DNA of 5,444 nucleotides from an uncultured Prevotella sp. (GTDB lineage Bacteria > Bacteroidota > Bacteroidia > Bacteroidales > Bacteroidaceae), in NCBI GenBank assembly GCA_900551985.1, contig URYG01000217.1, positions 1 to 5,444 on the forward strand, written 5' to 3'. The position numbers and the translations under genes were made by a program. Within the stretch, counting starts at the first letter, position 1. Every line of letters starts with the position of its first letter. The notes beneath the pieces are model-generated. The model was given only the letters and a program-made list of their open reading frames with translations, searched no databases and was not told the origin of the DNA. This document shows positions 1 to 5,051 of this stretch, in pieces.

Positions 1-1075
1 GAAGGCGATGCTCATCATCCCGTTCTGCTGGTACTATGCAGCCTATCTGCAAGGTGGCGACGAGTTCCTGCGACTGGTGAAGGAAGAGAACATCGACCGA
101 TTCATGGGCAAGATGGCATACGAATCGCACGAGAACCCGGCGTGGTACAACCTGCTCACACTCGTGATGGGTTGGGCTCCTTATACCTTATTATTACTGT
201 TCTCGCTCTTCATCCTGCCTTGGAAGAAGTTCTCCAAGACCCGGTTCCTGGAGAATGCGAAGAAGGCTACTCCGCTGCAGGTGTTCACCTGGCTCGCCTT
301 CCTCCTGGTGCTCTTCTTCTACTGCATCCCAAAGAGCAAGCGCAGCGTCTATCTGCTGCCATGCTATCCGTTCATGGCCTATCTCATCGCTGAATACATC
401 GTTTGGATGATGAAGGAGAAGATGGGAGCCATCAAGGTATATACCGGCGTGATTGCCTCGCTGGCCATCATCCTTGTGATTGCTACGCTTGTTATACGAG
501 CAGGCGGCATACCAGATACCATTTTCCATGGCAAGCATGCTGCCGACAACATCGCCATACTCCATGCTATAGGGGAATCTACTCATGGTATCCTATTCTA
601 CGTATGCTATATGTTTCTTATAATAGGGGCTTATCATATATTCAAGGCACTCAAGAAAAAAGAGACAAGCCAAATGATGAAATATACATTGGTGATGATT
701 ATCGCAATTTTCATCACACTCGACTCCACCCTACAGCCTGCCGTGCTCAACACGAAGGCAGACAAGCATCTGGCGCCGGTTATCGAAAAGAAGTTTGATG
801 CCAGCAAGCTCTACTCTTATATGTCGGTAGATATGCTGCACTTCTTCAGTCTAAACTTCTACCTGGGCGATAAGATCCAGCAGTTTGACAAGGTGCTGCC
901 ACAGGATGGCGTGCTGATGATTCCTGAAAGCGACGTGCCAGACTTCAAGGAGAAATTCGGAAGGGACTATACCTTCCAGAAGGTTTGGGAAGTAAAGAAG
1001 ACGGTGGAATGGCACAGCAAAGTAGGCTTCTACAAATTTGTGAAGACAAGTGCCAATATCGCACAGAACAGATAA
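1..1075 (+). CDS. ArnT/PMT-type membrane glycosyltransferase, C-terminal part (5' end outside window)
   Basis: This is an integral membrane glycosyltransferase of the ArnT/PMT (GT83-like) type. The family transfers a sugar from a polyprenyl-phosphate donor to an envelope acceptor such as lipid A, on the periplasmic face. The reading frame is open to the left edge, so the N-terminal catalytic loop is missing. Numbering from the ATG at position 8, family signatures are E27-N28-x-x-R31-F32, H41-E-N-P-A-W-Y47 and the S110-K-R-x-V-Y-L-L-P-x-Y-P block. Hydrophobic segments lie near residues 1-15, 50-70, 92-107, 113-133, 143-163, 193-213 and 224-240. They are followed by a soluble C-terminal domain of about 115 residues, as expected for ArnT-like enzymes. 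The internal ATG at position 8 is unlikely to be the true start because the frame continues upstream. The gene ends just before a strong terminator and converges on a GT2 gene whose product could supply its donor. The exact sugar and acceptor cannot be read from sequence. Confidence 0.85.
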   Translation, partial: KAMLIIPFCWYYAAYLQGGDEFLRLVKEENIDRFMGKMAYESHENPAWYNLLTLVMGWAPYTLLLLFSLFILPWKKFSKTRFLENAKKATPLQVFTWLAFLLVLFFYCIPKSKRSVYLLPCYPFMAYLIAEYIVWMMKEKMGAIKVYTGVIASLAIILVIATLVIRAGGIPDTIFHGKHAADNIAILHAIGESTHGILFYVCYMFLIIGAYHIFKALKKKETSQMMKYTLVMIIAIFITLDSTLQPAVLNTKADKHLAPVIEKKFDASKLYSYMSVDMLHFFSLNFYLGDKIQQFDKVLPQDGVLMIPESDVPDFKEKFGRDYTFQKVWEVKKTVEWHSKVGFYKFVKTSANIAQNR

Positions 1076-1091
1076 ACAAAGATTAGTGATT

Positions 1092-1147
1092 AGATACAAA
1101 AATGAGGGTGTGTCATAAGTCCATGACACACCCTCATTTTTGTATCT
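1092..1147. terminator. Bidirectional intrinsic terminator between convergent genes
   Basis: A perfect 25-bp inverted repeat (1092-1116 with 1123-1147) encloses a 6-nt loop (AAGTCC). The stem holds a GC-rich centre (GAGGGTGTGTCAT) and five A/T pairs near its base, so each strand ends the hairpin in a run of T. It lies 16 nt after the arnT-like stop codon and 6 nt after the stop of the opposing GT2 gene. It can therefore terminate both convergent transcripts. Confidence 0.93.
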
Positions 1148-1153
1148 GAATAA

Positions 1154-2083
1154 TTATACTCTTTCTTCAATAAAGTATCGTGGGCGGCGCTTTACCTCGG
1201 TATAAATTTTGCCGATATAGACACCCGTGATGCCCACGCCCGTGGTAATGATGCCTCCGATAAACCACATGGAGACGAGCAGGGAGGTCCAACCCTGGAT
1301 GGTCTTGCCCTGGAAATGTTCAACCAAGGCAAAGATGATCATGATGATTGCCACCAGAGTCATTGCCAGACCCAGAATAGTGATAAACTTCAAGGGTGCT
1401 ACGGAGAACGAAGTGATGCCATCAATACTGAAGCTCAGCATCTTGGTAAACGGATACTTGCTCTCGCCAGCCTCGCGTGCCTTGCGGTCGTAATAGACGA
1501 ATCCCTCTCGGAAGCCCAGCTGGCGGACGATGGATCTGAGGAAGAGATTTCGCTCAGGATACTGCATCAGAGCCTTCAGCGTGCGGTTGGTCATCATACG
1601 GAAGTCGGCATGGTTATACACAGTATCCTTATCCACGCTCTGCATCAGCTTATAGAAAGCCTGGGCGGTGAATCGCTTGAACCAGGTATCCGTCTTGCGC
1701 TCCTTGCGCACACCATAGATAATATCCTTGCCTTCCTGCACCTGGCGTACCATGTCGATGATTACATTCTCATCGTCCTGCAGGTCGGCATCGATGCTTA
1801 CCATTGCATCGCAATGATCCACCGCAGCCTCCATACCTGCCCAGAGTGCATTCTGATGTCCCCGATTATGAGATAACTTGATGCCGTGCACATACTTGTG
1901 CTCCTTGGCAGCATTTGAAATCATCTGCCAGGTACGGTCACGACTACCATCGTCAACAAGGAGCAACTCCGTGTCGGCGTCTGTTTTTACCTTGATGGTC
2001 TTGATCAGATTGCCAAGCACCTCCAGGGTCTTCGGCAATACCGCTTCCTCGTTATAGCAAGGAATCACTATTAATACTTTCAT
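1154..2083 (-). CDS. GT2 family polyprenyl-phosphate glycosyltransferase (DPM1/GtrB/ArnC-like)
   Basis: The complete 309-aa protein is a GT-A fold family 2 glycosyltransferase with two C-terminal membrane helices. This is the architecture of bacterial GtrB/ArnC-type enzymes that load a sugar from a nucleotide-sugar onto undecaprenyl phosphate at the cytoplasmic face. Visible motifs are the N-terminal beta strand V3-LIVIPCYNEE13, D44-D-G-S47, H72-N-R-G-H-Q-N-A-L80, the metal-binding D98-A-D-L-Q-D-D104, H158-A-D-F-R162 and the A205-G-E-S-K-Y-P211 loop. Hydrophobic spans near residues 230-254 and 267-291 would anchor it, and the basic tail (K298-R-R-P-R) fits a cytoplasmic end. The start is supported by a Bacteroidota promoter about 40 nt upstream and by full-length agreement with the family. 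It converges with the arnT-like gene, so they are not co-transcribed. A donor-maker and donor-user pairing is nevertheless plausible. The sugar is not determinable here. Confidence 0.93.
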   Translation of the reverse strand: MKVLIVIPCYNEEAVLPKTLEVLGNLIKTIKVKTDADTELLLVDDGSRDRTWQMISNAAKEHKYVHGIKLSHNRGHQNALWAGMEAAVDHCDAMVSIDADLQDDENVIIDMVRQVQEGKDIIYGVRKERKTDTWFKRFTAQAFYKLMQSVDKDTVYNHADFRMMTNRTLKALMQYPERNLFLRSIVRQLGFREGFVYYDRKAREAGESKYPFTKMLSFSIDGITSFSVAPLKFITILGLAMTLVAIIMIIFALVEHFQGKTIQGWTSLLVSMWFIGGIITTGVGITGVYIGKIYTEVKRRPRYFIEERV

Positions 2084-2121
2084 ACCTTTATCCTCTTTTT
2101 ATGACCTTAATAGACAGGTTG

Positions 2122-2153
2122 CAAAGATACAAAAATCTATCAAGAACACCAAA
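2122..2153 (-). promoter_or_regulatory. Bacteroidota-type promoter of the GT2 gene
   Basis: Read on the - strand, TTTG (2150-2153) is followed by a 20-nt spacer and TATCTTTG (2122-2129). This matches the Bacteroidota primary sigma consensus of TTTG at -33 and TAnnTTTG at -7. Transcription would begin near 2115, giving a leader of about 30 nt before the ATG at 2083. The leader contains AGAGGATAAAGG just before the start; Shine-Dalgarno use is generally weak in this phylum. Confidence 0.8.
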
Positions 2154-2194
2154 TTATTTAAAGATTAACTTATTTCGAAATTCCTTTTTGATTC

Positions 2195-2237
2195 CTTCCA
2201 CACTCTTCTCTTGAGCCGAATTACATTGGCAGCAATA
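2195..2237 (-). pseudogene. Tiny ATPase-gene remnant (third copy of the 3' end)
   Basis: On the - strand this 43-bp stretch translates as YRLGIAANVIRLK joined directly to RRVWK. The two larger ATPase copies in this window read YRLGTAANVTRLK, then about 29 more residues, then RRVWK. The remnant therefore has lost 87 bp (29 codons, in frame) between two TCTT tetranucleotides, which correspond to 2882 and 2969 in the left copy. It shows five substitutions in the inner block and has no upstream coding context. It is a relic with no start codon of its own. Confidence 0.7.
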
Positions 2238-2296
2238 CCAAGGCGATATTTTTTAGATGAGACTACCATTTATTAGCGATTATCGTTTTTTGAGAG

Positions 2297-2513
2297 CTTG
2301 CAACCTTAGAGGTCGGAACTTGCAACCTTAGAGGCCGGAACTTGCAACCTTAGGGACCGGAACTTGCAACCTTACTTGGTATATTTGAATCTGAACTTGG
2401 TATATTTGGGCTTAAACTTGCAACCTTAGAGACCGAACTTGCAATATTACTTGGTATATTTGAGCCAGAGCATGTTATATTAGAGTCTGAGCTTGCAACC
2501 TTACTGAACAGAA
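2297..2513. repeat. Tandem array of 11 units: 12-nt core plus 9-10-nt tail
   Basis: Eleven units begin at 2297, 2319, 2341, 2363, 2375, 2396, 2417, 2438, 2450, 2471 and 2492. Each has a 12-nt core, either CTTGCAACCTTA (six exact copies) or CTTGGTATATTT (three exact copies), with two hybrids, CTTGCAATATTA and CATGTTATATTA. Most cores are followed by a purine-rich tail such as GAGGCCGGAA, GGGACCGGAA or GAGTCTGAG. The units at 2363 and 2438 have no tail, giving periods of 22, 22, 22, 12, 21, 21, 21, 12, 21 and 21. It lies in a gene-free region and the reverse strand carries repeated TAA triplets, so it does not look coding. It is not CRISPR-like because the tails are too short and too similar to each other. 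Confidence 0.9.
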
Positions 2514-2517
2514 GTTT

Positions 2518-2684
2518 ACAATATCCTTCTATTTTTTCGTCAATGGCACTCTTTTAGTGTCATGGTCGGTGTCAGAGTATCTAAGTCAAGTGTCATGGTC
2601 TACGACTTAGTTACTTATTCCATGGACTTCGTTACCAACTTGGTTACTTTCTCCTCTCCAAACTGTGATGACAAATTCCAGTGT
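2518..2684. repeat. Dispersed repeat R1, left copy (expanded)
   Basis: This 167-bp stretch recurs at 4813-4946 with about a dozen substitutions. The left copy is 33 bp longer because of an internal expansion between about 2600 and 2650, where an ACTTnGTTAC-like motif appears three times instead of once. It contains further micro-repeats of AGTGTCA and GGTCGGTGTCAGAG. No protein is evident in either strand. In both copies R1 lies downstream of an ATPase 3' end, separated from it by a different palindromic spacer. Confidence 0.88.
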
Positions 2685-2715
2685 CTAGTCTTATTTTTCC
2701 TTTAACTCTTCCATA

Positions 2716-2768
2716 TTTCACGTAAAAGTTCGCGTAATTGATATTAAATTACGTGAAATTACGCGAAC
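2716..2768. repeat. Two interleaved inverted repeats (pseudoknot-like order)
   Basis: TTTCACGTAA (2716-2725) is the exact reverse complement of TTACGTGAAA (2749-2758). GTTCGCGTAATT (2728-2739) is the exact reverse complement of AATTACGCGAAC (2757-2768). The order is A-B-A'-B', so the two stems interleave instead of nesting, and A' and B' are near direct repeats. The transcript could switch between alternative hairpins or form a pseudoknot. Function is unknown. Confidence 0.75.
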
Positions 2769-2823
2769 AATATCCTAATGATTATCAGATAATTAAAGAA
2801 TCCAACCGGGTAAATCTCGGGTA

Positions 2824-2870
2824 AAGTTGACGTAAACCTCGGGTAATTTACGGGTAATTTACGTCAACTT
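2824..2870. terminator. Hairpin overlapping the 3' end of the left ATPase remnant
   Basis: A perfect 13-bp inverted repeat (2824-2836 with 2858-2870; arm AAGTTGACGTAAA) encloses 21 nt. The inner part and the left flank carry four CGGGTAA motifs (near 2807-2856). It spans the ATPase stop codon on the - strand, so it could have acted as a terminator or mRNA 3'-end structure. There is no strong T-run after it, so a terminator role is only tentative. Confidence 0.55.
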
Positions 2871-3081
2871 CCACACTCTTCTCTTCAGCCACAACGCCAA
2901 GATGGGGTCACTCATTTCCAAATGCTTAGGGGCTGATATCGTGATCAGATCTTTCACCATCAAGGATTTCTTGAGGCGAGTTACATTGGCGGCAGTACCC
3001 AGGCGATAGGTTTCCAATATTGCCGTCTGCGTGAAGCCAGTATGCACTCCATTGGTGATGGCATGCAGGTAATTCATCTGA
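2856..3081. repeat. Long direct repeat, left copy (ATPase 3' end)
   Basis: These 226 bp match 5052-5277 with four substitutions that I could see and no gaps, at an offset of 2196 bp. The segment encodes the C-terminal winged-helix-like part of the ATPase on the - strand. The two copies flank the three-gene operon in the same orientation, so homologous recombination between them would remove about 2.2 kb including the whole operon. Confidence 0.92.
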
Positions 3082-3303
3082 CTCTTCAGAGATATGCTTG
3101 CCGGTAGATTCGAATCGCTGACAGATATACTCCACCCAGTCTTTCTCGCTAATCTTATTCAGATAGAAGAAATCACCAAAGCGATAGAATGGGTAACTGG
3201 CATTCTGGAACATCTGTTCCATCATGTGTTTCTTGCTTCCATAAAGGCAGTAAGATACATGGCTCTGCAATTGCCACACACTACGGAGCTTCTTTACTTT
3301 TTC
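2859..3303 (-). pseudogene. AAA-type ATP-binding protein pseudogene, 5' truncated with internal deletion
   Basis: This is a broken copy of a Bacteroidota ATP-binding protein that I recall as the archaeal-ATPase-like (ATPase_2) type. The product in intact relatives has an N-terminal P-loop domain and a C-terminal winged-helix-like domain. Here, reading on the - strand, homology starts at 3303 (EKVKKLRSVWQLQSHVSYCLYGSK), directly after an in-frame TGA. It runs through YPFYRFGDFFYLNKISEKDW to GKHISEE near 3083. The reading then jumps frame at about 3082 into QMNYLHAITNG..., and ends at RRVWKLT with TAA at 2859. The deletion removes several dozen residues, including the GIDRLLDACEPLF region kept in the right-hand copy. 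The P-loop half is absent altogether. No start codon or promoter serves it, so it is not expected to make a functional protein. Confidence 0.85.
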
Positions 3304-3340
3304 TCATAATCACTACCTTATTATATATGATACTGCTGCT

Positions 3341-3448
3341 ATGAAAATGCAAACGAGCGCAATGAAAGCTTGCTTTCAAATTGCCGAGTGCAGCTTTTCT
3401 GATGCCAAACACCCTCTTTCGTTTTTATTGACTGTTCTTTTGCAATAG
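3341..3448 (+). repeat. Dispersed Bacteroidota-type palindromic element with a 35-codon frame
   Basis: The segment can be read as a 35-aa frame beginning MKMQTSAMKACFQIAECSFS and ending FLLTVLLQ. I recall closely similar short frames scattered through Prevotella and Bacteroides genomes, which suggests a repeated DNA element and not a gene. It contains an imperfect inverted repeat over about 3349-3394: GCAAT-GAAAG pairs with CTTTC-AA-ATTGC, flanked by looser pairing. It lies between the operon's last stop codon and the ATPase remnant. The claim of genome-wide recurrence is from memory and has not been searched. Confidence 0.5.
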
Positions 3449-3452
3449 TCAA

Positions 3453-3656
3453 CTAACAGAGTTGCTCTGTCAAGTAATGAGAGGCTAAAGCCTCGATATC
3501 TATCTTGTCTGAAGTTTGAATTTCATCAATAACTGCGTCTGTGCAATCATCGTTCATGATTACTCCAACAGCTTCACTAGGTGTGAGGTTACATTCTTTT
3601 GCTATATAACAAGCAATTTGACCTAACACGTTTTCGAAATTATGCTTATTTTCCAT
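3453..3656 (-). CDS. Small acidic protein, third gene of the XRE-DUF3990 operon
   Basis: This 67-aa soluble protein is rich in acidic residues and predicted helices. A first segment (about residues 5-30, FENVLGQIACYIAKECNLTPSEAVGVI) is followed by an acidic middle (NDDCTDAVIDEI) and a last helix (IDIEALASHYLTEQL). It has no membrane segment, signal peptide or obvious catalytic motif. It starts 4 nt after the DUF3990-like stop codon, so translation is probably coupled. Small genes of this kind often accompany DUF3990 genes in Bacteroidota, and some are annotated DUF3791. I cannot confirm that assignment for this sequence. Its size, charge and tight coupling to a possible ADP-ribosyltransferase make an antitoxin, inhibitor or cofactor role conceivable. 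That is inference only. The TAG stop directly follows a short 6-bp stem (ACAGAG/CTCTGT). Confidence 0.72.
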   Translation of the reverse strand: MENKHNFENVLGQIACYIAKECNLTPSEAVGVIMNDDCTDAVIDEIQTSDKIDIEALASHYLTEQLC

Positions 3657-3660
3657 ATTC

Positions 3661-4152
3661 TTAATCTTTTATGAGTTCATCAATAGCTTTTTGTGTACAA
3701 AAACAATATTGTATATAGCTAAGTCCAAATTGGGAAATCCTAGAGACAAAAGTTTGCAAATTACTTTCTTCAAGATAGGTTTCTCCATATTGGTGAATAT
3801 ATTTTTTTATTTCCTGATCAATAAAAGCATCTGCAACAGGTCCTATAACAATATCAAAGTTGTGCTTGAATCTGCTTTCTATTCTGTTCTGGAGAATAAA
3901 TTTTGCCCACTCTGTAGTGAATCCTTCAAAGATTTTAATTTGAAGTCCTTTCTGCTTACATAAATTAGGGTAGAACAGAAACGTATTGACAGTGATTTTT
4001 CCTCCATAGATGAATGTACTGCGTTTGCCCATTTGCCAAGCTCTTTTCCAATTTGGAGTGAGATAGAAACCTTTACCAAAATCATTTTTGCCTTTGCATT
4101 TGGAAAGATCTGGGGTTAGTATTTCTGTATAACTTCCATGTAGCAATCTCAT
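3661..4152 (-). CDS. DUF3990-like protein, putative ADP-ribosyltransferase fold
   Basis: This 163-aa soluble protein resembles the DUF3990 family, which I recall being grouped with ADP-ribosyltransferase (ART) folds. Visible hallmarks are the opening LLHGS with H5, the block D24-F-G-K-G-F-Y-L-T32 with Y30 (the usual H...Y pair of H-Y-type ARTs), F99-D-I-V-I-G-P-V-A-D108, and near the C-terminus Q148-Y-C-F-C-T-Q154, where Q148 could be the third active-site position. A length around 160 aa is typical for a stand-alone domain. There is no signal peptide or membrane span, so it should act in the cytoplasm. Its ATG overlaps the stop of the upstream XRE gene (ATGA, 4149-4152) and the next gene follows after 4 nt, showing one operon. 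A toxin or protein/nucleic-acid-modifying enzyme is plausible. No activity is established for this protein, and loss of catalysis cannot be excluded. Confidence 0.85.
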   Translation of the reverse strand: MRLLHGSYTEILTPDLSKCKGKNDFGKGFYLTPNWKRAWQMGKRSTFIYGGKITVNTFLFYPNLCKQKGLQIKIFEGFTTEWAKFILQNRIESRFKHNFDIVIGPVADAFIDQEIKKYIHQYGETYLEESNLQTFVSRISQFGLSYIQYCFCTQKAIDELIKD

Positions 4153-4628
4153 GATACAATCATCCTCCCTTCCCTTCTCTTAGCTTTTGCAATATGATTA
4201 TTGCAGATATGCGTCAAATCTTGAATGATTTGTTCCCTTGGCATGGTTTGTTCTATTTCCCAGTTTTCCTCAAGAAATCTGATACCCTGATTCTTTTGGA
4301 GATAGTTGAAAGCCTTTTGCTTAGTAATTTTCTTGTCTTCAGCAAACCAGCAGGCAGCAACAGTGATAAAAATGATAGCTTCCATCTTTGTCTCAACTGG
4401 CGGATACTGATCGCCAACATGTACACACAACTTTTCCCCCATAGCTTCCAAGAGAACGGCAGCATCATCTACAGACACATTAGTCTTGCCGCTCTCTATC
4501 TTGCTGATGCTGCTTTTTCCTAGCCCAACATATTTCCCTAGTGTTTCCTGGGATAGACCTTTTTCCTGTCTGACCTTTTTAACGATACCACCTAGGAGAT
4601 TATCTGTATTATCGAATTTCTTTTTCAT
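4149..4628 (-). CDS. XRE-family HTH regulator with extra C-terminal domain
   Basis: This 159-aa protein is the first gene of the operon. Residues about 12-68 form a Cro/C1-type helix-turn-helix (IVKKVRQEKGLSQ...GLGKSSISKIESGK), with the classic SQ-xxL and ISKIESG signatures. Residues about 78-145 form a second helical domain (KMEAIIFITVAACWFAEDKKITKQKAFNYL...GIRFLEENWEIEQT...IIQDL). Its pattern resembles the DUF3791 type that often partners DUF3990. The protein therefore looks like a DNA-binding domain fused to a partner-binding domain, as in antitoxin/autorepressor proteins. The ATG at 4628 fits a promoter about 20 nt upstream, and an 18-bp dyad within that promoter is a likely autoregulatory site. 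The C-terminal family match is from pattern memory; the HTH call is secure. Confidence 0.88.
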   Translation of the reverse strand: MKKKFDNTDNLLGGIVKKVRQEKGLSQETLGKYVGLGKSSISKIESGKTNVSVDDAAVLLEAMGEKLCVHVGDQYPPVETKMEAIIFITVAACWFAEDKKITKQKAFNYLQKNQGIRFLEENWEIEQTMPREQIIQDLTHICNNHIAKAKRREGRMIVS

Positions 4629-4644
4629 ATCTGTTCTTTTTGTG

Positions 4645-4676
4645 CAAAGATAGACAAAGTTTCCCTAACGGGCAAC
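4645..4676 (-). promoter_or_regulatory. Promoter of the XRE-DUF3990 operon
   Basis: On the - strand, GTTG (4673-4676) is followed by a 20-nt spacer and TATCTTTG (4645-4652), matching the Bacteroidota -33/-7 consensus. The start point would be near 4638, leaving a leader of only about 10 nt before the ATG at 4628. That is unusually short but possible. Confidence 0.78.
4659..4676. promoter_or_regulatory. Candidate operator dyad in the operon promoter
   Basis: GTTTCCCTAACGGGCAAC is a near-perfect dyad: GTTTCCC and GGGCAAC are inverted with six of seven pairs matching, around a TAAC centre. It overlaps the -33 element and the spacer. This is where an XRE-type autorepressor would be expected to bind. 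The regulatory role is inferred from position and symmetry. Confidence 0.45.
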
Positions 4677-4741
4677 TTATTTAACTTAAAGTAGTGTAAA
4701 AAAGAAAAAATGGAGAGGAAACTTTATATTTTATCCCATCA

Positions 4742-4814
4742 TGTTCTCGCTCTTCATCCTGCTATGGAAGAAGTTCTCGAAGACCCGTTTCCTGGAGAAT
4801 GCGAAGAAGGCTAC
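4742..4814 (+). pseudogene. 73-bp duplicate of an internal arnT-like gene segment
   Basis: This segment matches 198-270 of the first gene in 69 of 73 positions without gaps. It corresponds to residues about 64-88 (FSLFILxWKKFSKTRFLENAKKAT). Two of the four differences are synonymous (TCC/TCG and CGG/CGT), and the other two fall in one codon (CCT Pro to CTA Leu). This pattern suggests divergence under coding selection in another arnT-like gene before the fragment landed here. No usable gene surrounds it. It runs directly into repeat R1 at 4813-4814. Confidence 0.9.
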
Positions 4815-4946
4815 AATATCCTTCTGTTTTTTCGTCAATGGCACTCTTTTAGTGTCAGAGTCGGTGTCAGAGTATCTAAATTTAGTGTCATGGTCTTCGA
4901 CTTGGTTACTTTCTCCTCTCCAAACCGTGATGACGAATTCCAGTGT
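4813..4946. repeat. Dispersed repeat R1, right copy (short form)
   Basis: This 134-bp copy of the 2518-2684 repeat lacks the 33-bp internal expansion of the left copy. It starts exactly where the arnT fragment stops (shared AC) and ends with CCAGTGT, after which the two loci diverge. No protein is evident. Confidence 0.88.
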
Positions 4947-4987
4947 TAACACACGGCATAATACCCAGTTTTTCTACACATCTGCTC

Positions 4988-5035
4988 TTTCTACTGCAAA
5001 AACAGTCGCAATTGCGACTAAATTTGCAGTAGAAA
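4988..5035. terminator. 48-bp two-tier palindrome downstream of the right ATPase copy
   Basis: The outer arms TTTCTACTGCAAA (4988-5000) and TTTGCAGTAGAAA (5023-5035) pair perfectly over 13 bp. The centre is an exact 16-bp palindrome, AGTCGCAATTGCGACT (5004-5019), on the same axis, separated from the outer arms by a 3x3 mismatch. It lies 19 nt after the ATPase stop on the - strand and could terminate that transcript. Its exact two-tier symmetry would equally fit a mobile palindromic repeat or a binding site. Confidence 0.7.
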
Positions 5036-5051
5036 TGATAAAAGGCTAAGA

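Noticed and set aside
1316..1876. Long + strand frame inside the GT2 gene
   Set aside because: It lies wholly antisense to a complete, motif-rich glycosyltransferase.
2297..2513. Possible CRISPR array
   Set aside because: The repeated core is only 12 nt, the intervening tails are 9-10 nt and similar to each other, two are missing, and no cas gene is present.
3094..3309. A + strand 71-aa frame
   Set aside because: It is antisense to the ATPase remnant, whose protein similarity on the - strand is clear.
3428..3470. Possible terminator after the operon (TTGACT/AGTCAA and ACAGAG/CTCTGT stems)
   Set aside because: The stems are only 6 bp, one lies inside the coding end, and no T-run follows on the - strand, so termination cannot be supported.
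4710..4952. Overlapping open frames on both strands across the arnT fragment and R1
   Set aside because: The first part is a copied internal arnT segment and the rest is repeat R1. The frames do not agree between the two R1 copies and no promoter serves them.
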